From the NCBI GenBank assembly GCA_037783415.1, contig JAZGTN010000214.1, positions 682,001 through 746,000 on the forward strand: a stretch of DNA of 64,000 bases, in the 5' to 3' direction. Below the pieces are notes generated by a model. It saw only the letters and a program-made list of their open reading frames with translations, was not told the origin of the DNA and did not search any database. This DNA is from Leptasterias polaris (taxonomy: Eukaryota > Echinodermata > Asteroidea > Forcipulatida > Asteriidae). Position numbers and translations under genes: made by a program. Shown here one piece after another: positions 44,471-57,973 of this stretch; positions within the stretch are counted from its first letter, which is position 1; each line of letters begins with the position of its first letter.

Positions 44471-44890
44471 GCACACACTGAATGCTACGGATGCGTTGAG
44501 TGGAGTCTATTGTTCCCTAAACTAATGACCAGATCAAAATTTTCAATCTTTTGAATGCAGTTTTGAGAATACCGTCTGTAATACAAATACTTTAATATTT
44601 TATTACCTTCAATTAAAAGTTGTTTAACATAAGCCATAAATAAACAAAATTGAATAAACATCAACAAAATATAAAATCTGAACGAGATAATAAATATATA
44701 ACAAACTATAATAAATAGTTCAAATAACTTAGTAAAGTTTTCTTTCAATAAATATTCCAAACAATTTTAATACAATACCCCTCGGTTAAAATGTTGGGTA
44801 ATTAAAAAGTTTTATTGGAAGGGGTCCTTTTCAAAAAAACTTTGTGACTTTAAAAATAGTTTTGGTCACCTTGTTTTTCTCTCAGCTTAA

Positions 44891-45264
44891 AGGTAGTGTA
44901 CACCTTTGGTAATTACTCCAAAAATTTACGACCATAAAAACTTGTTACAGAGCACTGGAGAGCTGTTGATAGTATAAAACATTGTGAGAAATGACACCCT
45001 TTGAAGTAATGTAGTTTTAGAGAAAGAGGTAATTTTCCATCAAAAAATTTGAATTTGAAAAAAGGCTTCAGGCATGAAGCCTTTTTTAGACATCTGAAAA
45101 CACAAAATTCTAATTCGAGGGTGGTTTTTTTCTTTCATTATTTTCTTGCAACTTCAATGACCAATTGAGCCCAAATTTTCACAGGTTTGTTATTTTATTC
45201 ATATGTTGAGATGCACCAAGTGAGAATACTTGTCTTTGACAATTACCAAAAGTGTATCCTGCCT
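44891..45264. mobile_element. TTAA-flanked non-autonomous element
   Basis: TTAA lies at 44887-44890 and 45265-45268. Inverted ends: aggtagtgtacacctttggt against the complement of the right end (accaaaagtgtatcctgcct). It is complete, non-coding, and shares end style with 16104, 54728 and 61169. Confidence 0.82.
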
Positions 45265-45849
45265 TTAAGACACTGTTAAAAGTAATTTGTTAAAATTATC
45301 TTGACTTATTTTAAAACACTAAAAATCGCCTTATTGCTCTTACTGCACTGCACACTGCTTGCTGGAGAATTCTTTGTTGCTCACTGATACAGCCCATAGA
45401 AGTATGTATAAAGTTCTGTAGCTCCATGAAATTCAATCTTGTTAAGGACTTTGAAAGTGATAGTGTATAAACCATCTAACCATTGTTTTCAAAAAAGAGA
45501 GCGAGCTTGTACATTCTGGGGCCTTTCTGGCAGGCAAAATAATACACTGGCCAAATGGGAAATTTTACATTTTGTGTCATCTTTCCACATAAATTGCACA
45601 TGAAAATAACAGCTGAATCAGTTTTGAGATGTGCCCCCTTTCTTCATACCAAAATTTGATAAAGATCAGACCATGCAATTTCTATAAAATGTAATATTTT
45701 ATGGCGTTTTTTACCACTGGGCTGTATACAAACCTTGCTTGCGGGAAGTCCAGTACCCTGTTGCCACAAATTTCATCAGGAAACTATGTATAAATGTTTG
45801 CTGTCCCTTTCACATAAAAATACAAAAGCTTGTCCCTTACCATGTGACA

Positions 45850-45965
45850 ATAGAACACTGGATTCAGTCTGAGGAATTCAAATTAAGCATTCACTTGTGA
45901 CCAAACAATGCATTGTACCAGATATTACTTTAACTCGCAGATGACTTTAGCTTGATGAATTTTTA
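45850..45965. repeat. Dispersed repeat copy (tctgaggaattcaaatta)
   Basis: Shares ggattcagtctgaggaattc and attcacttgtgac with segments at 54483-54570 and 63350-63440. No ends or coding content were identified. Confidence 0.55.
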
Positions 45966-46033
45966 CCAAAGTTAGACTCCTTCAAGTTTTTATCAAAATG
46001 AAGACAAGCAGTCCTAGACGGGCTAAGATGCTA

Positions 46034-46232
46034 CCTGGGCCTAATTTCATAGAGCTGCTTAAGCACAAAAAGTAGCTAAGCACAACAAAATTATGCTTAC
46101 CAGAATAAGGTTACCAGCTAAAATAGCATTTCACATGCACCATTTCTGACTGGTATTCTGCTAATTTTTGCTTAGCACAAAATTTGTAAGCAAAATTTTC
46201 TGCTTGAGCAGATCTCTGAAAATGGGCCCAGG
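46034..46232. mobile_element. Palindromic MITE-like element in the CNTD1 3' flank
   Basis: Ends cctgggcctaatttcatag and an inverted counterpart (gatctctgaaaatgggccca), with an interior rich in gcttagc/gctaagc. Related to 1728-2005. It ends about 30 bases beyond the CNTD1 stop codon, so it probably lies in the 3' UTR. Confidence 0.7.
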
Positions 46233-46262
46233 TGTTGTGAGCCTCGACTTGAATATCGCTAT

Positions 46263-49200
46263 TCAGAGAAAGTTTTCAACCAAGATTGTAGAAAACTGCA
46301 GGATATCAGTGACTGGTGTGCATGTGATCCGACCAACATGGCTAATTACCTGAAAGTACAAAATGCTAAATTAATAAACATGATCATGGTAACTGATAAA
46401 ATAACTTACCGTATTCTGGTAGGGGTACAACCTTAGGAAGACTGTTGGAGTAATTCTTCAGCACTAAATCTGTCTGCAAAAACGCTCGGAGAAGATACAG
46501 ATCCCAATCTGCTTAGCACAAAGGGTTACCTACCAAACTACCCTTTAATTTGCTTTAGTTGTAACTGTTTCCTGACATTTGTTTGCTTAGTAAAACAAAC
46601 GTTGATCAACATTTTCTGATGAAACGGCTTCATGAGGTTAGGCACAGGTTTTGGGTTTGTTGCTTTTGTTTAGGGTTGAGGCTAAATTTTGTCCCATCAA
46701 GTCAATTCAGTCAATTCAGCTTTTTGTTTGAAATCTTAACATTTTTTTCAAAGAAGTACAATGATGAAAGTACTCAAAATTCCAGGAGTTCTATTTGCTC
46801 ACCGTGTCACTAGAGTTCTTATCAGTCACATAGGATGCAGCACCGATGACTGCCGAGGCGAAGAACATCACGTCATTCTCCACTAAAGCAAACTTCTCCC
46901 TAGCAAAGAAAGTAATTAATGCCTTTCTGAGCTTAGAAGTTTTATGACTCTTGAAAACAGAGTTAAACAATTTAAAATTGTACTCGAATAGACTCCTTGC
47001 GTGTGGTGTCTCAAGCTCAAACAGTGTCCTCGCTGGAATACCTCTCATTGGCTTCTTAGCCAGTGCTTTACACCCATATGTGTTTCCGTTGTTTCCCGTT
47101 AGTGATGCAAGGCATCATAAGCAAAGGGCCTGTTCTGACATACTCCGTGTACAGATTAAAGATATTGCTCAGCACAATGTGGAGTAGCAACCCTACTTTT
47201 CGGATATAAACCAAGTCACATGTCTTACCTATCCTCTTGGTAACCGGTACTTTCACCGGTGGCCACTTGGAAGAGTTTTTCATACACAATGTTTCGTCTG
47301 AGGTAGGCAAGATCCATCACCTTCAGGCTGGTCTCATGTAGGACTTTGATGTTTGTCGTTTCATCATTGTGGCCTCAAGAAAAGATTAAGTTATTGTTTA
47401 AAAAAAAATAATAATTCCCACTGGAAGCTCATTAATAATAGTAATAATAATAATAATAATACGAATGTTTATAATGTTTAAATTAAAAACCCACCTTTTC
47501 TGTAGTTCCTAACTTAATCAGTAAGATGTTTTAGTTCACACAATATTTGGCTTTTCTCTCGTTGCGCCAGGAGTATCAAGTCTGACAGACATAGCGCGTT
47601 ATAAATGTTCACTATTATTATTATTATTAATGCAACGGTATCCATCAAAAAAGAAGCTCATGGCGCAGTGAACCGGGAAAAGTAACTGAAACAAAACAAG
47701 TATATAAATAGCAACTACCTGAGAAAACACCAAAAATTACTTGATGGGCTATAAGCTTGAGTGAACAACAATGTTTTGAGGGTTGCCTTAAAACTACTCA
47801 CAGAAGATATGTTACAAATATTTTGAGGAAGTTTATTCCCAAGAAGAGGACCTGCATGTGAGAATGAGTGATCCCCCGAGGTATTATGAGTGAGTGAGAC
47901 AAGCAAGGTCAAATCTGAAGATCTAATCATTGGTTATAACGTGAGAAATATTTCCATCTGAAATAATGTCAAAGTCATATCTGCAGCAAATAACCAATGA
48001 TGCTCTGCTCTACTTGGATGTAATATTCACAGATTGCTTATATGGCGTGTTCTTAAAAACTACATGATGGGAATTAATTGATGATGAGTTATCCCTGTAT
48101 AACTTACCCATGATCTCGAGGAGTGTCTCGATGTAGGTGAGTGGAGACAGGCCATAGACCCTGTAGTCTAAGGTCTTGAGTACCGTCAGCTCTGTCTTGA
48201 GGATGGTAGTTGATGTACAGCCAAGACCAGCATCAAGAAGAAACCTACTGCACTTACGACATGTCAAGATCTGTAAAACAAAAGATGATAAGATATTAGT
48301 ATCTAAATTTCATTCTAGGTTTTGTTTTTCAGTAGGGACTGTTTCCATCAAGTTTTCAGCATTTGAGAAAGTAATAAAACTACTGTACACGAATCTTGTC
48401 ACCTTATAATGAGAGCACATTTTGCTAGCAATCTGCACACATGACACCATGTACAGCTTCAGTTGTTTCTTCAGTTTCTGCATGAAGGATTTCCAGGTCT
48501 TGACTTTCTTCTGTCTGTTGCCATCGCCTGACTGAATTTTCTCGTAGTGGACACGGACATATGCGCTCATAAACCTTTGGAAAAAATAAGTCTTTTTAGA
48601 AACCAGTTGAGAAAAAGAAAAAAAAATTACAAATTTTTTATTTGAAAATTTAGACTTTAGCTTGTATCTTCCTAACTACTGGATTTTATGTAGAACACAC
48701 AAACGCTGTGAATGCCTAACTACGAGAAAACCTGTAGGCCCAGATGAACAATACAATTTGTGCTTTCTTTATACTCGCCCTGATAGTGGTGTCAGGTAAA
48801 ACATGACAAAATGTTTATCACTCTGAAAGGGAATTATGCACTTTCTAACAGTTTACATGCTGGGGGATCTGCAAGGCTGCAAAGGCATTAAATAATGAAT
48901 GTTTATTGTAATGCAGCAATAAGTGCAACTGTTAAGAACTGGTTATTATTATTATTATTAAGTGCAAAAAATTATTGATGGCCTGACGTTTCAACCCTAG
49001 CAGAGTCTTTCTCGAAGGCTAAATGACATCACAACACACATAAAGTGTTAATTATTAGGCATGAACAGTGGTTATGTATTGTGACCAACCAGGTCAGAAA
49101 ATAATCTTTAGGTTGGCCTGTTGCTCTGACTATTAATGGCGGGTTTGTTCTTTGCAGTTGTTACACACATACTGTTCCATCAGGGTTTGGGATAGGGTTT

Positions 49201-50039
49201 GCCTGGTGCTGCTGACTAATGGTTTGTTCTTTGCAGTTGTTTCACACACAAAATTTCATCACAAGGATCTGTCTTACCTGTCAAAAATGTCCAAGGCCAG
49301 ATAGCGAGACTCTGCAGGCTGGTTAAACCTCTCACACATTAGGAAGATTATTTCTGTACAGAAAGGTTTCATATATTTTAGTATTCTTTTACAGCAAACA
49401 AATTTAAATAAACATTTGGTTCCTACTTAGTAGAATCTACATTGTACTTAGCATGATTAAAATTTGTGGTCCTGATGATGCCAAACAATGTACAATTTGA
49501 AAACCACAGGATTACAATCTGTACTGCTTTCATGGCAATTTACAGAAATAAAGTTTTTAGAACTTGTTATTTCAGAAAGTTAGGGTCATCGTTTGGTTTC
49601 TGTCAACATGATGCTGAGTTATAGGCAAAAGTATTAAGAAAGATGACAGACACTACAGAAATTTCCAAAAGTCACCTGCAGGTATATCATTGAAGATTCA
49701 AATCTGTCAACATACTTTTATTGATTTATAATCGACGGGGGCACTTAAGACAAAATAATTTTGCAGGATGCTAATTACTTCCATTAATTTTAACCCTTTA
49801 AATTGGGAAAGGGGGGGGGGGCTGTGACTGTAGCTGTGCAAACAGAGACATGCTTTTTTCTTACCTGCAATGGTCCCTTGCTTAAAAGCCCCATCTGCAC
49901 TGGTAGCAGCTTGGGCAGTCTTTTCATTATGTGTTGCCTGTACATACAGCAAGTCTTCAAGGAGTTCCGAAGACAGACAACTTCCCTTCAGATTAAAAAC
50001 TGGCTCTGGAGGAGTGCCAAATATTGAATCGTTGTCCAT
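46263..50039 (-). CDS. CNTD1: CNTD1 cyclin-fold meiotic protein (7 exons)
   Basis: Exons read by eye: 50039-49865, 49353-49278, 48574-48403, 48270-48108, 47373-47229, 46899-46803, 46349-46263; all GT-AG and phase-consistent, 304 residues (human about 330). Matches to CNTD1 include LMCERFNQPAESRYLALDIFDRFM, KLYMVSCVQIASKM, ILKTELTVLKTLDYRVYGLSPLTYIETLLEIMG, VMDLAYLRRNIVYEKL and the C-terminal HVGRITCTPVTDILQF. The helices fit a cyclin box without a clear CDK-binding surface. In mammals and worms (COSA-1) CNTD1 marks and matures meiotic crossovers; a meiotic role here is inferred from family. The start MDNDSIFG was chosen for fit to family length; the frame stays open upstream to an in-frame ATG at 50132. 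Confidence 0.88.
47715..47930 (-). mobile_element. Non-LTR reverse transcriptase C-terminal scrap in a CNTD1 intron
   Basis: A 71-codon minus-strand frame contains HSFSHAGPLLGNKLPQNI and SVSSFKATLKTLLF, the typical last residues of CR1/L2-type reverse transcriptases. Only the tail end remains. A separate short retroelement-like tail (gcgcgttataaatgttcac, then (ATT)n) lies at 47598-47630 in the other orientation. Confidence 0.7.
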
Positions 50040-50176
50040 ACGTGATGAAACTAAAGTTGAAACTGACACTTTGAACAAAGATCTATTTTGTAAAAAGATG
50101 TATTGATTGAATTTTAATATGGACATAATCATGACATGGATGTATCTCCATAGTCAGTGACTTATTAATAGTGGGG

Positions 50177-50193
50177 TGCCCCCCCCCCCCCCC
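50177..50193. repeat. Poly-C run upstream of CNTD1
   Basis: About 16 consecutive C's, roughly 140 bases upstream of the proposed CNTD1 start. Confidence 0.8.
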
Positions 50194-50554
50194 ATAATTG
50201 GTTAGATCAAATTTTGATGCAAAAACAAAGATAGTTATGCCACTGTTCATATTCTATCTGCCCTCACTGGTTACCTGCACTTTTCATTGCATTAAATAAA
50301 AATGCCTGAAGCAAGGGCTTCCTGAGATAATTAAGTGGTATCCAGCACCATCATTTTTGCCTTCAGCTAACTTTGTTTGTTGTTTCCTTGTTTATGATGA
50401 TCTTCCCAAAGCATCCATCCCACAACAAGCTGGCAACAGCCAATCTTTCATACAAACATTGGTTTAGCGCCTATGTATGATAATGAACTGCACAAATCAA
50501 CAAATATAACTACTAAGTCTACTAGACAACATTTATTCTAGTCATTGTGAAATT

Positions 50555-50625
50555 AGTGGTTAGCTTGTACAGATTCGAACCCACAACCTTGTGATTGCAA
50601 GTCCTGCACCAGTCTAGTAGTAGTA
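50555..50625 (-). repeat. tRNA-like SINE fragment
   Basis: Minus-strand B-box-like gtgggttcgaatc next to tgcaatcacaaggtt. No full cloverleaf is convincing. Confidence 0.4.
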
Positions 50626-51303
50626 CTTTGAGTTTGACCTCGGTGATTTTATTTCCAATTTGTTTTTCCACTGAAGAGAAATTGCAGTTTCTGACCGTTT
50701 TGACTAAATAACTTCCAAATTCTACTGTAAGTTGTGTAGGCTATTAAACTAGTAGGGGGCCTATGTTAATTTTCATCAAACCAATTACTCATGTTTACAT
50801 TTATTAGTAAGTCAACATTGAGTATTGTTATGGTATGGTATGGCGTATGCCTAAAAACAAGTGGCAACAATACAGAAACACCGTACAGTTACTAACTTAC
50901 CTAGTAATTCACTTTTAATAAAAGCTCAAGAAAGAGTCAAGATGCTTCCTAGCCTGCATCACGGATATCTCGACAATAAAAAAACAATCAACCAACAATT
51001 TTTGAAAGCACTATTCACAAGAGCCTCCATCCTCACTGGCCCATGAAAAGATCGACCTTGATCTTGATCTTGACCATGGTATATCAGAAATATACGTACA
51101 CCACTTTAATGTCGAATGCAAGATATCAAACGACAAAAATAGCCAAAATGACAATAAAAGTATTTAAACGTCCTTTTGGAAGTTTTGACTTTGTGTGACA
51201 CGGCGGCCGGGTGATTGTTTGCAGGAAAGTTTTGTAGAACACGAGAGGGCAGTATTCAAATAGTTTTATTGTTTACTTCTTTAAATTTGATGGGCAGTGC
51301 TCG

Positions 51304-51449
51304 TCCATTAAGCCCCGCCTCCTTACGAGTTGACCAATCACATCCGCGAAACCCGATCACCATTAGTGCAAAGATCACCAAACGGCTCAAATGGTGATCA
51401 GATTTCGCGGTTGTGATTGGTCAATGAGAAATGGGCGTGGCTTAATGGA
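51304..51449. repeat. 60-bp-arm inverted repeat carrying CCAAT and GC boxes
   Basis: Arms 51304-51363 and 51390-51449 are inverted copies (about 85% by eye) around a 26-base loop. Each arm holds gaccaatcaca (CCAAT box), cgcgaaa (E2F-like) and a c(c/a)cgcc GC box, ending near tccattaagcc. It could be an old palindromic element or a symmetric promoter. It lies about 1.3 kb upstream of the CNTD1 start and 7.4 kb upstream of the candidate plus-strand exon at 58846. Confidence 0.75.
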
Positions 51450-54400
51450 TCGGTGTATTAATCCGGAAGTCCGGATTTCCCTATTTTTGTCATGTAACAT
51501 TATTTTGCATTCATTTGTTTATGTATCCTCCAGAGTTCCACAGTTAACTACGTTTATCACGCCTTGACCTATCTGACGAGTGACAATAGTGTCACCTTCC
51601 TGTTGAGACTCCTGAAGGACGTTCCTTTTATTACACAAAACACATGGCATTTAATATCATGACTCATAAGCTTGGCCATAGACGATATACGCTTCAGTGT
51701 GTGGCTGGACGAGTTGTGTTGTGGTAGCTCGTCATTGTGGGGTGTCTCTGTTTTACGAGTTGACAACTGTGCATGTAGTGGGATTTAATTTCCTTCATGC
51801 TTCACAAAACATCCAATCACTGTGTTAGAGAATCTTGGAAGTGATTAATTACTCAGACGGATAATTTTAGGTAAGCACACAAACCTCAAAAGACAGACAC
51901 ACATGACTCTGACAATTGACATTGACACTCACTGACAGTGACAGCATCATTATCATACGATCTTGTAGTTAACATAGCATGGGGTTTCTGTATGTGTTAT
52001 TTTCGTTAGCCCCTAGGCCCCTACTCCCTAGTTTTACTAGTGTTAACAGAATTATTTATAAATTATAGTAGCTCCTAGTCCTATCATGGCATGTTTAGAT
52101 ATTATACTTTTTCTTAGGCAAATTTTCAAGTGACACTGACAGTGACACGTGACATCAGCTTGTTAACTTGACTTGGCCTGCAGTGTTTTGATTTTTTTTA
52201 AAGAATAGGTTTGAAGGGACGAGAAGATCAAATGGCTTAGTTTGGTTTAAAATAAGAAATAATAAATGGCAAAAACAGGCTCTCAGACAATGTTGAAATT
52301 GAAGAGTAAACCAATTATGAGACAAGAAACAGTATTATTCTAATACTAGCCCAGATATTCCTTAAACACAAAGTGCAAAATGATACTTGTTTAGTTTGCA
52401 ACTGTATCTTGTGTTTTTGATGAGGAAAGATGACGACTTCTCAGTTTCAGTGTGGAACGCATCTAACTGATCTCTCTTCTGAATGGAAAAAACATTCCCT
52501 GTTAATTTTTGTTTCTGGCATCGGTGTTTTCTGCCACTACTGGGATGCTTTTACGATAGCGTTCGAGAAAGGCGCAGGTTTAAACTCAAGTCATGCTTGC
52601 GTTTTGTGTAGTTGCATCAGAGCATCATTTGTCTGACTGTGTGTGGTATGTAAATAAAATTAACACTAGGCATTGCGTCCCAGTAATGGCGGGAGACAGT
52701 GGTACAGGACATGAATCTGTCTATTGAACTGCATTGCAGGCTATTCCTACTCACTGTACACACACACGCTTAGACCAAACCTTGATAAATAAAATTAAAA
52801 AACTAACATTCCAGTGTTCAATTTCTTGGCAGGCAAGATACGTACGTGTATGTACTTCACTGGGCATACATGAACATGTAATAAAATAAGAATATAGAAT
52901 TAGCTGATTGCAAACTGCTTACCAACCAAAAGAACATGTACATGTACGTGTGTATGGTATAAATGCAAAAAGTAGTTAGCGGCCTGACGGTTTGTCCCTA
53001 GCAAAAGCTTTCTCAAAGGCCTTCAAGAGAGACTCTGCTAGGGTTGAAACATCAGCCCACTTACTAAATTTTGGTTTTAATGAGAAATGTTACATTTTAC
53101 ATTACAAAAAACTCTTAAAATCAAGGTTTAAAAATAACAGCTGAACAAGTTCCCACCTTACTTCTCCCCCTTTGTATATAAACAAAAGTGATACAATTTG
53201 TACCATGCACTCTCCACTAAATTGTGTTCTCTTCCATTGGGCTCAGTGTGTTACAAATCATGCCTGCAGGAATTCCAGGCTCTGTGGCTCTTTTGTAAAC
53301 ATGTCACAGGTTACATGGTCTAGTTTTCAAACAGTGCCAAATCCATACAATATAATTATTGACTGCTCATTGATTCAACGAGTTGCAAATTGCTTTTTAT
53401 ACAACTTGTGCTCTCCTCTTCACGAATATTAAATTGTGTCACATCATATTCTTGATGAATTTTAACCAAGTTTTTTCCTCAGGAATTAAACTAGATTTGT
53501 AAGATCTCGAAGCTTAAAAATAAAAGTGGCCTGACGTTTGAGCTAAATTACAACACAACACTCATTAGATTCTGGGTCTGGTGGCGGCGCTATATCGATG
53601 ACATCTTTTTCTTCTGAAAACCACATAAATTCCATGGAGGTATATTTACTCTAACCTGATCATCTAAGATGATCACCATGGAGGTGATTTCACTCTGACC
53701 TGACCATCTAAATATGATCATCATCTCGGTTGGATGGTGTAGTTATTGAATTGAAAACATGCGGTTGGGAATCATGACTTCACACTTCCCAAAAACCAAT
53801 CATGTCATGTAAATCCCTCCAAGAATAATTTAGATATTGATTCAACTTAAAACCTTCAATGACTCCTGAAAAGCACAGTGTAAGCTGCAACACTTTATGA
53901 TATAGGAAAAACAATCTACATGTATGAGAAATCTGTGGGATAACATATTACACCATGGGTTAATTAGTAACTAATTACCTATGTTATAAATGCAATTTTT
54001 AATTAGTTTTGATAGGTTGGTAGGCCTAATAGCTGTAATTTGTATTGTAAAATTAAGTACAGAATAACTTATTAAAAAGAACACCGAGAACAATACTCAC
54101 AATGGTGAAGTCTGCAGACTGAAACAAAAGGTTCTCATTTTATACAGAATTTATACAGTGCATAAATAATATGTGACATTGACATGTGTTTTTTAAAGAG
54201 TGTTGTGGGACAGTTTTCTGTCAGGTCCACAAGGCAATATTAAGCCACTTGCAAGTTAGATTTTGAATAATATCTGGTACAATGACTAAAATTGATCACA
54301 AGTAACACTCAAATTGGATTCCCCAGACTAAAGACAGTGTTGCGACTTCATATCTTTTGAATAGCAACCTCCATAATTATGGGCAAAGCCTAATGTACCA

Positions 54401-54480
54401 TTAATAACATTCATTCAGAATTAAGTGGGTGTTTGACTGTCTCTTACGTAAATTATGCAAGAACTTGCCCCCGAGATAAC
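51450..54480. other. Intergenic or 5' intronic DNA, no gene recognised
   Basis: AT-rich. It contains two members of the ggcctgacgttt repeat family (52968-53080 and 53525-53565) and a short tandem repeat at 53630-53725 (ccatggaggt...tgacctgacc, twice). Open frames are under 90 codons and show no domain. It may be a first intron of the gene whose coding start is proposed at 58846. Confidence 0.4.
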
Positions 54481-54727
54481 ATAGCAATATCCAGTCTGAG
54501 GAATTAAATTAAAGGGGGTTCCTTGTGACTAAGAAGTCCTTGTACCAGACATTAATTAAATCTGACTTGCAATACATGCATGGCTTTTTGCCTGCAGGTC
54601 ATTGCCTTGGTGCCCCTTGAAATGCTCTCAGTAGAAATGTATGTACTTCATACCTCTGCCATTTACTTAGGAAAATACCTTGCCCTGACCAGAATGAAGT
54701 TCAACGGGCCCAGGTATTGCCTCTTAA

Positions 54728-55088
54728 AGGTATTATACAGGATTGGCAGAGCTGACAAAATAATCACAGACAGTGTTCATGTTTTGTGTAATCAACCACA
54801 TACATGTACATGAAATAACAAACCTGTGAAAATTTGAGCTCAATTGGTCATCGAGGTCACGAGAAAATAGTGAAAAGAGACCTTATGTGTTTTCTGTTTT
54901 TCAAACATCGAGTTTATTATCGCGCGCGATAAAAACTATTGTTTTACTCATTTCTCAGAAACGATAGCATTTTAGGCAGAAATATTTTAAGGAACCCTTT
55001 CTACCATTACTTACTTTAAATCATGTAAGTTGTGTGTGAATCTGTGAACATTTGTGTTTTTCGATCTTACCAATAGTGTACAGGGCCT
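54728..55088. mobile_element. TTAA-flanked non-autonomous element, complete copy
   Basis: TTAA at 54724-54727 and 55089-55092. The body is nearly identical to 24507-24836 and also has the right terminus (taccaatagtgtacagggcct). The internal tattatcgcgcgcgataa is palindromic. Confidence 0.8.
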
Positions 55089-56395
55089 TTAAGACAAGAC
55101 TATAAAAGCTTTATCATTCATATCTTTGATCATTACCAAACGTGTCTGTAGAGGAGTGGAATTTAACTTAGTTTTTTGTATCTATCCTTTTAATTTTTAA
55201 TTTTAGCAAAGTGGTTCCCCCCCGAGTTACTGTTTTTTTTATAGGAGTGGGCTCCCCTGCGTAGCTCCCTGACTCACTTACTACGTTTATCACACTTATT
55301 AGTTTATTTTGCAAGGCACAACAAGTCTTTTCCTTTGTGCTGCACTGCCCACATGTGCTTAGCAGGTCAGTGAGCAGCGAAACAGCAGTCAGTACAGACC
55401 TATTCCAGATCCATGGTGTCTCGTAAAATTTCCAAAATACTGTACTTCAAAGTTAGGACATCAAGTTACTGTTTTTCTGCATTGCTCAATAATTCTGGTG
55501 AGTCTTTCTTTTAATTACTTCTCATTATTTACATTTTACAGTATAAAGTAATATGTATTTTTCTTGATGTGCATTTCTTGAGATAAAACTTTCAAAGTGT
55601 GGAAACTATTTATTTGCCTTTGGGGTTGGTAGGTTTCCAAAGAAAGTTTGTTTTATTCTAAGTGAAGCCTTATTCCCATTTTTATTAAAGGTACTGTAGA
55701 AAGTTCAAAAACATTGGAAACTAGTTATTTTACTATGACTAGTGTTTTTACTTTTTTTTTTTTTCCACTTTTAGTTTGGAGGCACTTTTATCAGTACCGT
55801 GGCCAGACTTTTGCCTCATGTGTGAGCATCAATCATTTTGAAACAGGTTTTCTACTTCTTGTATCAATGCTCCTTTTTGGGAAATGACATGATAATGAGA
55901 AGAGTTTTTGTATGTTTTATATTAATTTGAATGTACATTGATTAACTTTTCTAAGGATTGTTTTATACATGTAGCAATTTTAAAACTTAGCTTTGATGCT
56001 GGTTCAAACCCTGATTTTTCCAGTAGGGCCTATTGACCATGCCTTGCCAGTGCATCTCTTTTCTCAAGATGTTTATATTACAGCATCCTTTCTGTATGAT
56101 TAGGGATTTGCATACCTAATGAGTGCCATAGGGTTGTGTAGCTTTTCAAGTTTATGGCTTAATCCCCTGCCACCTTGGCCAGTTCTTTTGTTATTTAGAT
56201 TTGTGAGGTGTCTTGGAGGGATGGTTTTCTCTTTTAAGTGTTCCCACCATAGTTATGTACAGGATAATTCTAAATGCATATTTTCTTCACATTTATTTGT
56301 AACTTGTATCCTAATAAAGTTAAACATTTTCCTTTTGTATTTTTCTTTGTATTTGCAGGCTATATTCATTTGTTCTGATTGCACTTAGGCTAAGT

Positions 56396-56738
56396 AAAAA
56401 AAAATACCAGTTGATCGTCCCCGCCCGCATCCTTTTTTGAGGCCGCATCTTTCTTTTTTTCTTTTTTTTCCTTTCGATTTTTCCTAAAAAAAAAATAAAA
56501 AATTTTGTATTTTTAATCCACCCTTGACATATATATTTTAATTTGGATGTAAACTTACCTCATGCAAACAAATAGATATAAAGAAAGTTAGCGATGATTT
56601 CAAACTGAAGAATTGGTGGCCTGTTTGAATTGAAATACTTGGCGGCCATCTTAGAAAAAAAATAAAAAATAAAAAATAAAAAGGCCCTCATCCTCCTCTT
56701 TTTGGAAAAATCAGGACGATCAACTGGTATTTTTTTTT
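56396..56738. mobile_element. MITE-like element, ataccagttgatcgtcc ends
   Basis: About 24-bp inverted ends (aaaaaaataccagttgatcg...) enclose roughly 340 bases of T-rich and A-rich sequence with aaaaat repeats. Non-coding. The rest of 55.1-57.9 kb holds nothing I can assign. Confidence 0.72.
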
Positions 56739-57973
56739 ATTTGGCCTTTTTTATATAGAGTAATTCGCTTTTAGTGCTGTGTTGGTTTTCCCTTTTTTTT
56801 TAGTGTTGAATTTTAACATTCGCTATGGCATAAGTTGATTTTTGTTTGGGTGTTTTGACACAAGAAATCAAAGGTTGATTAAAATTCATTTTGTTGTTAT
56901 GGTACATTTAGTTTCTTTGCCCCAGTTATTTAGATTTTTGGTCCTCGCTGCAATCCCCATAGTTTTAGTATTTATTCAAGCGGTCCATTTTTCAGGGTTA
57001 CATGTCCAGAACAAAATTTTGTGAGACTTATAATGACAGTGTTGGACTATCCTGTTATGATCAGGAGCAAGGACTGTGCTGAAAAAACCCTGCTATGGAT
57101 TGTTTACACATAAAAACAGTGCAACATACAATCCTGCAAACCTGCAGAGTGGGAGTGTCCTAGTATTGAACATGACCGGATAATCAAGGTCAGCTTTTTG
57201 TGGGTGTTTTCCAAGAGAGGTCTTGGATGAGTGATCATGGGGTATTCTGTACTTGTGGTTGTTGTGTGTCCATGAACTGACTGAGTGGGCAGTTGACAGG
57301 AAGGACCCTGATCACTGTTCTTATTACTGATAAGGTTAACTAGGCTGTCCAGGAATTCTTGGTAAGACAGCAGTATTCAGTGTAGAGACACCAGGATTGA
57401 AGGCAGTAAGATTGTGAAGCTCTGACTGTGTGTACTTTGAGTGCTTGAGTATACACATAAATCCTTGCCCCTGTCTGTTGACAGTGGGACTACTGAGAAA
57501 ACTGGGTACTGTGTGTGTATGTTGGTGAGTTGTATTAGAGATTTTGTGTTGAATATGCCTAAATAAATTGTGTTTGTACACAGTGTGTGTTCTGATATGG
57601 TTTTGATAATGAGTGGATTCGTTTTGGTGGGAGTTATTGACCCTGCTGTATTGCTAGCTTGGTACTTGATCTGCACTCAAACACTATGGACTCGATACAC
57701 ACAGTGCTTAACACACACTAGTGCATGAGTAAACACAGACAATCATATGTTCATCCCAATGCAAATTTAACATACTATTATTTAAAATAACATTCTACTT
57801 TTGATGACAATTCTTTAGCGAAGGGGAGGGGGAACACACACTCGGTATGTCTAATGCTAATACAATACATTTAAACATCAAGACTCTGATATTATCAAGG
57901 AGCAAACTATGTCTCGCATTCCATGTACATGTAAAAGCATAGCCATAAATGTCTTTGTTCAAGTATACATGTA

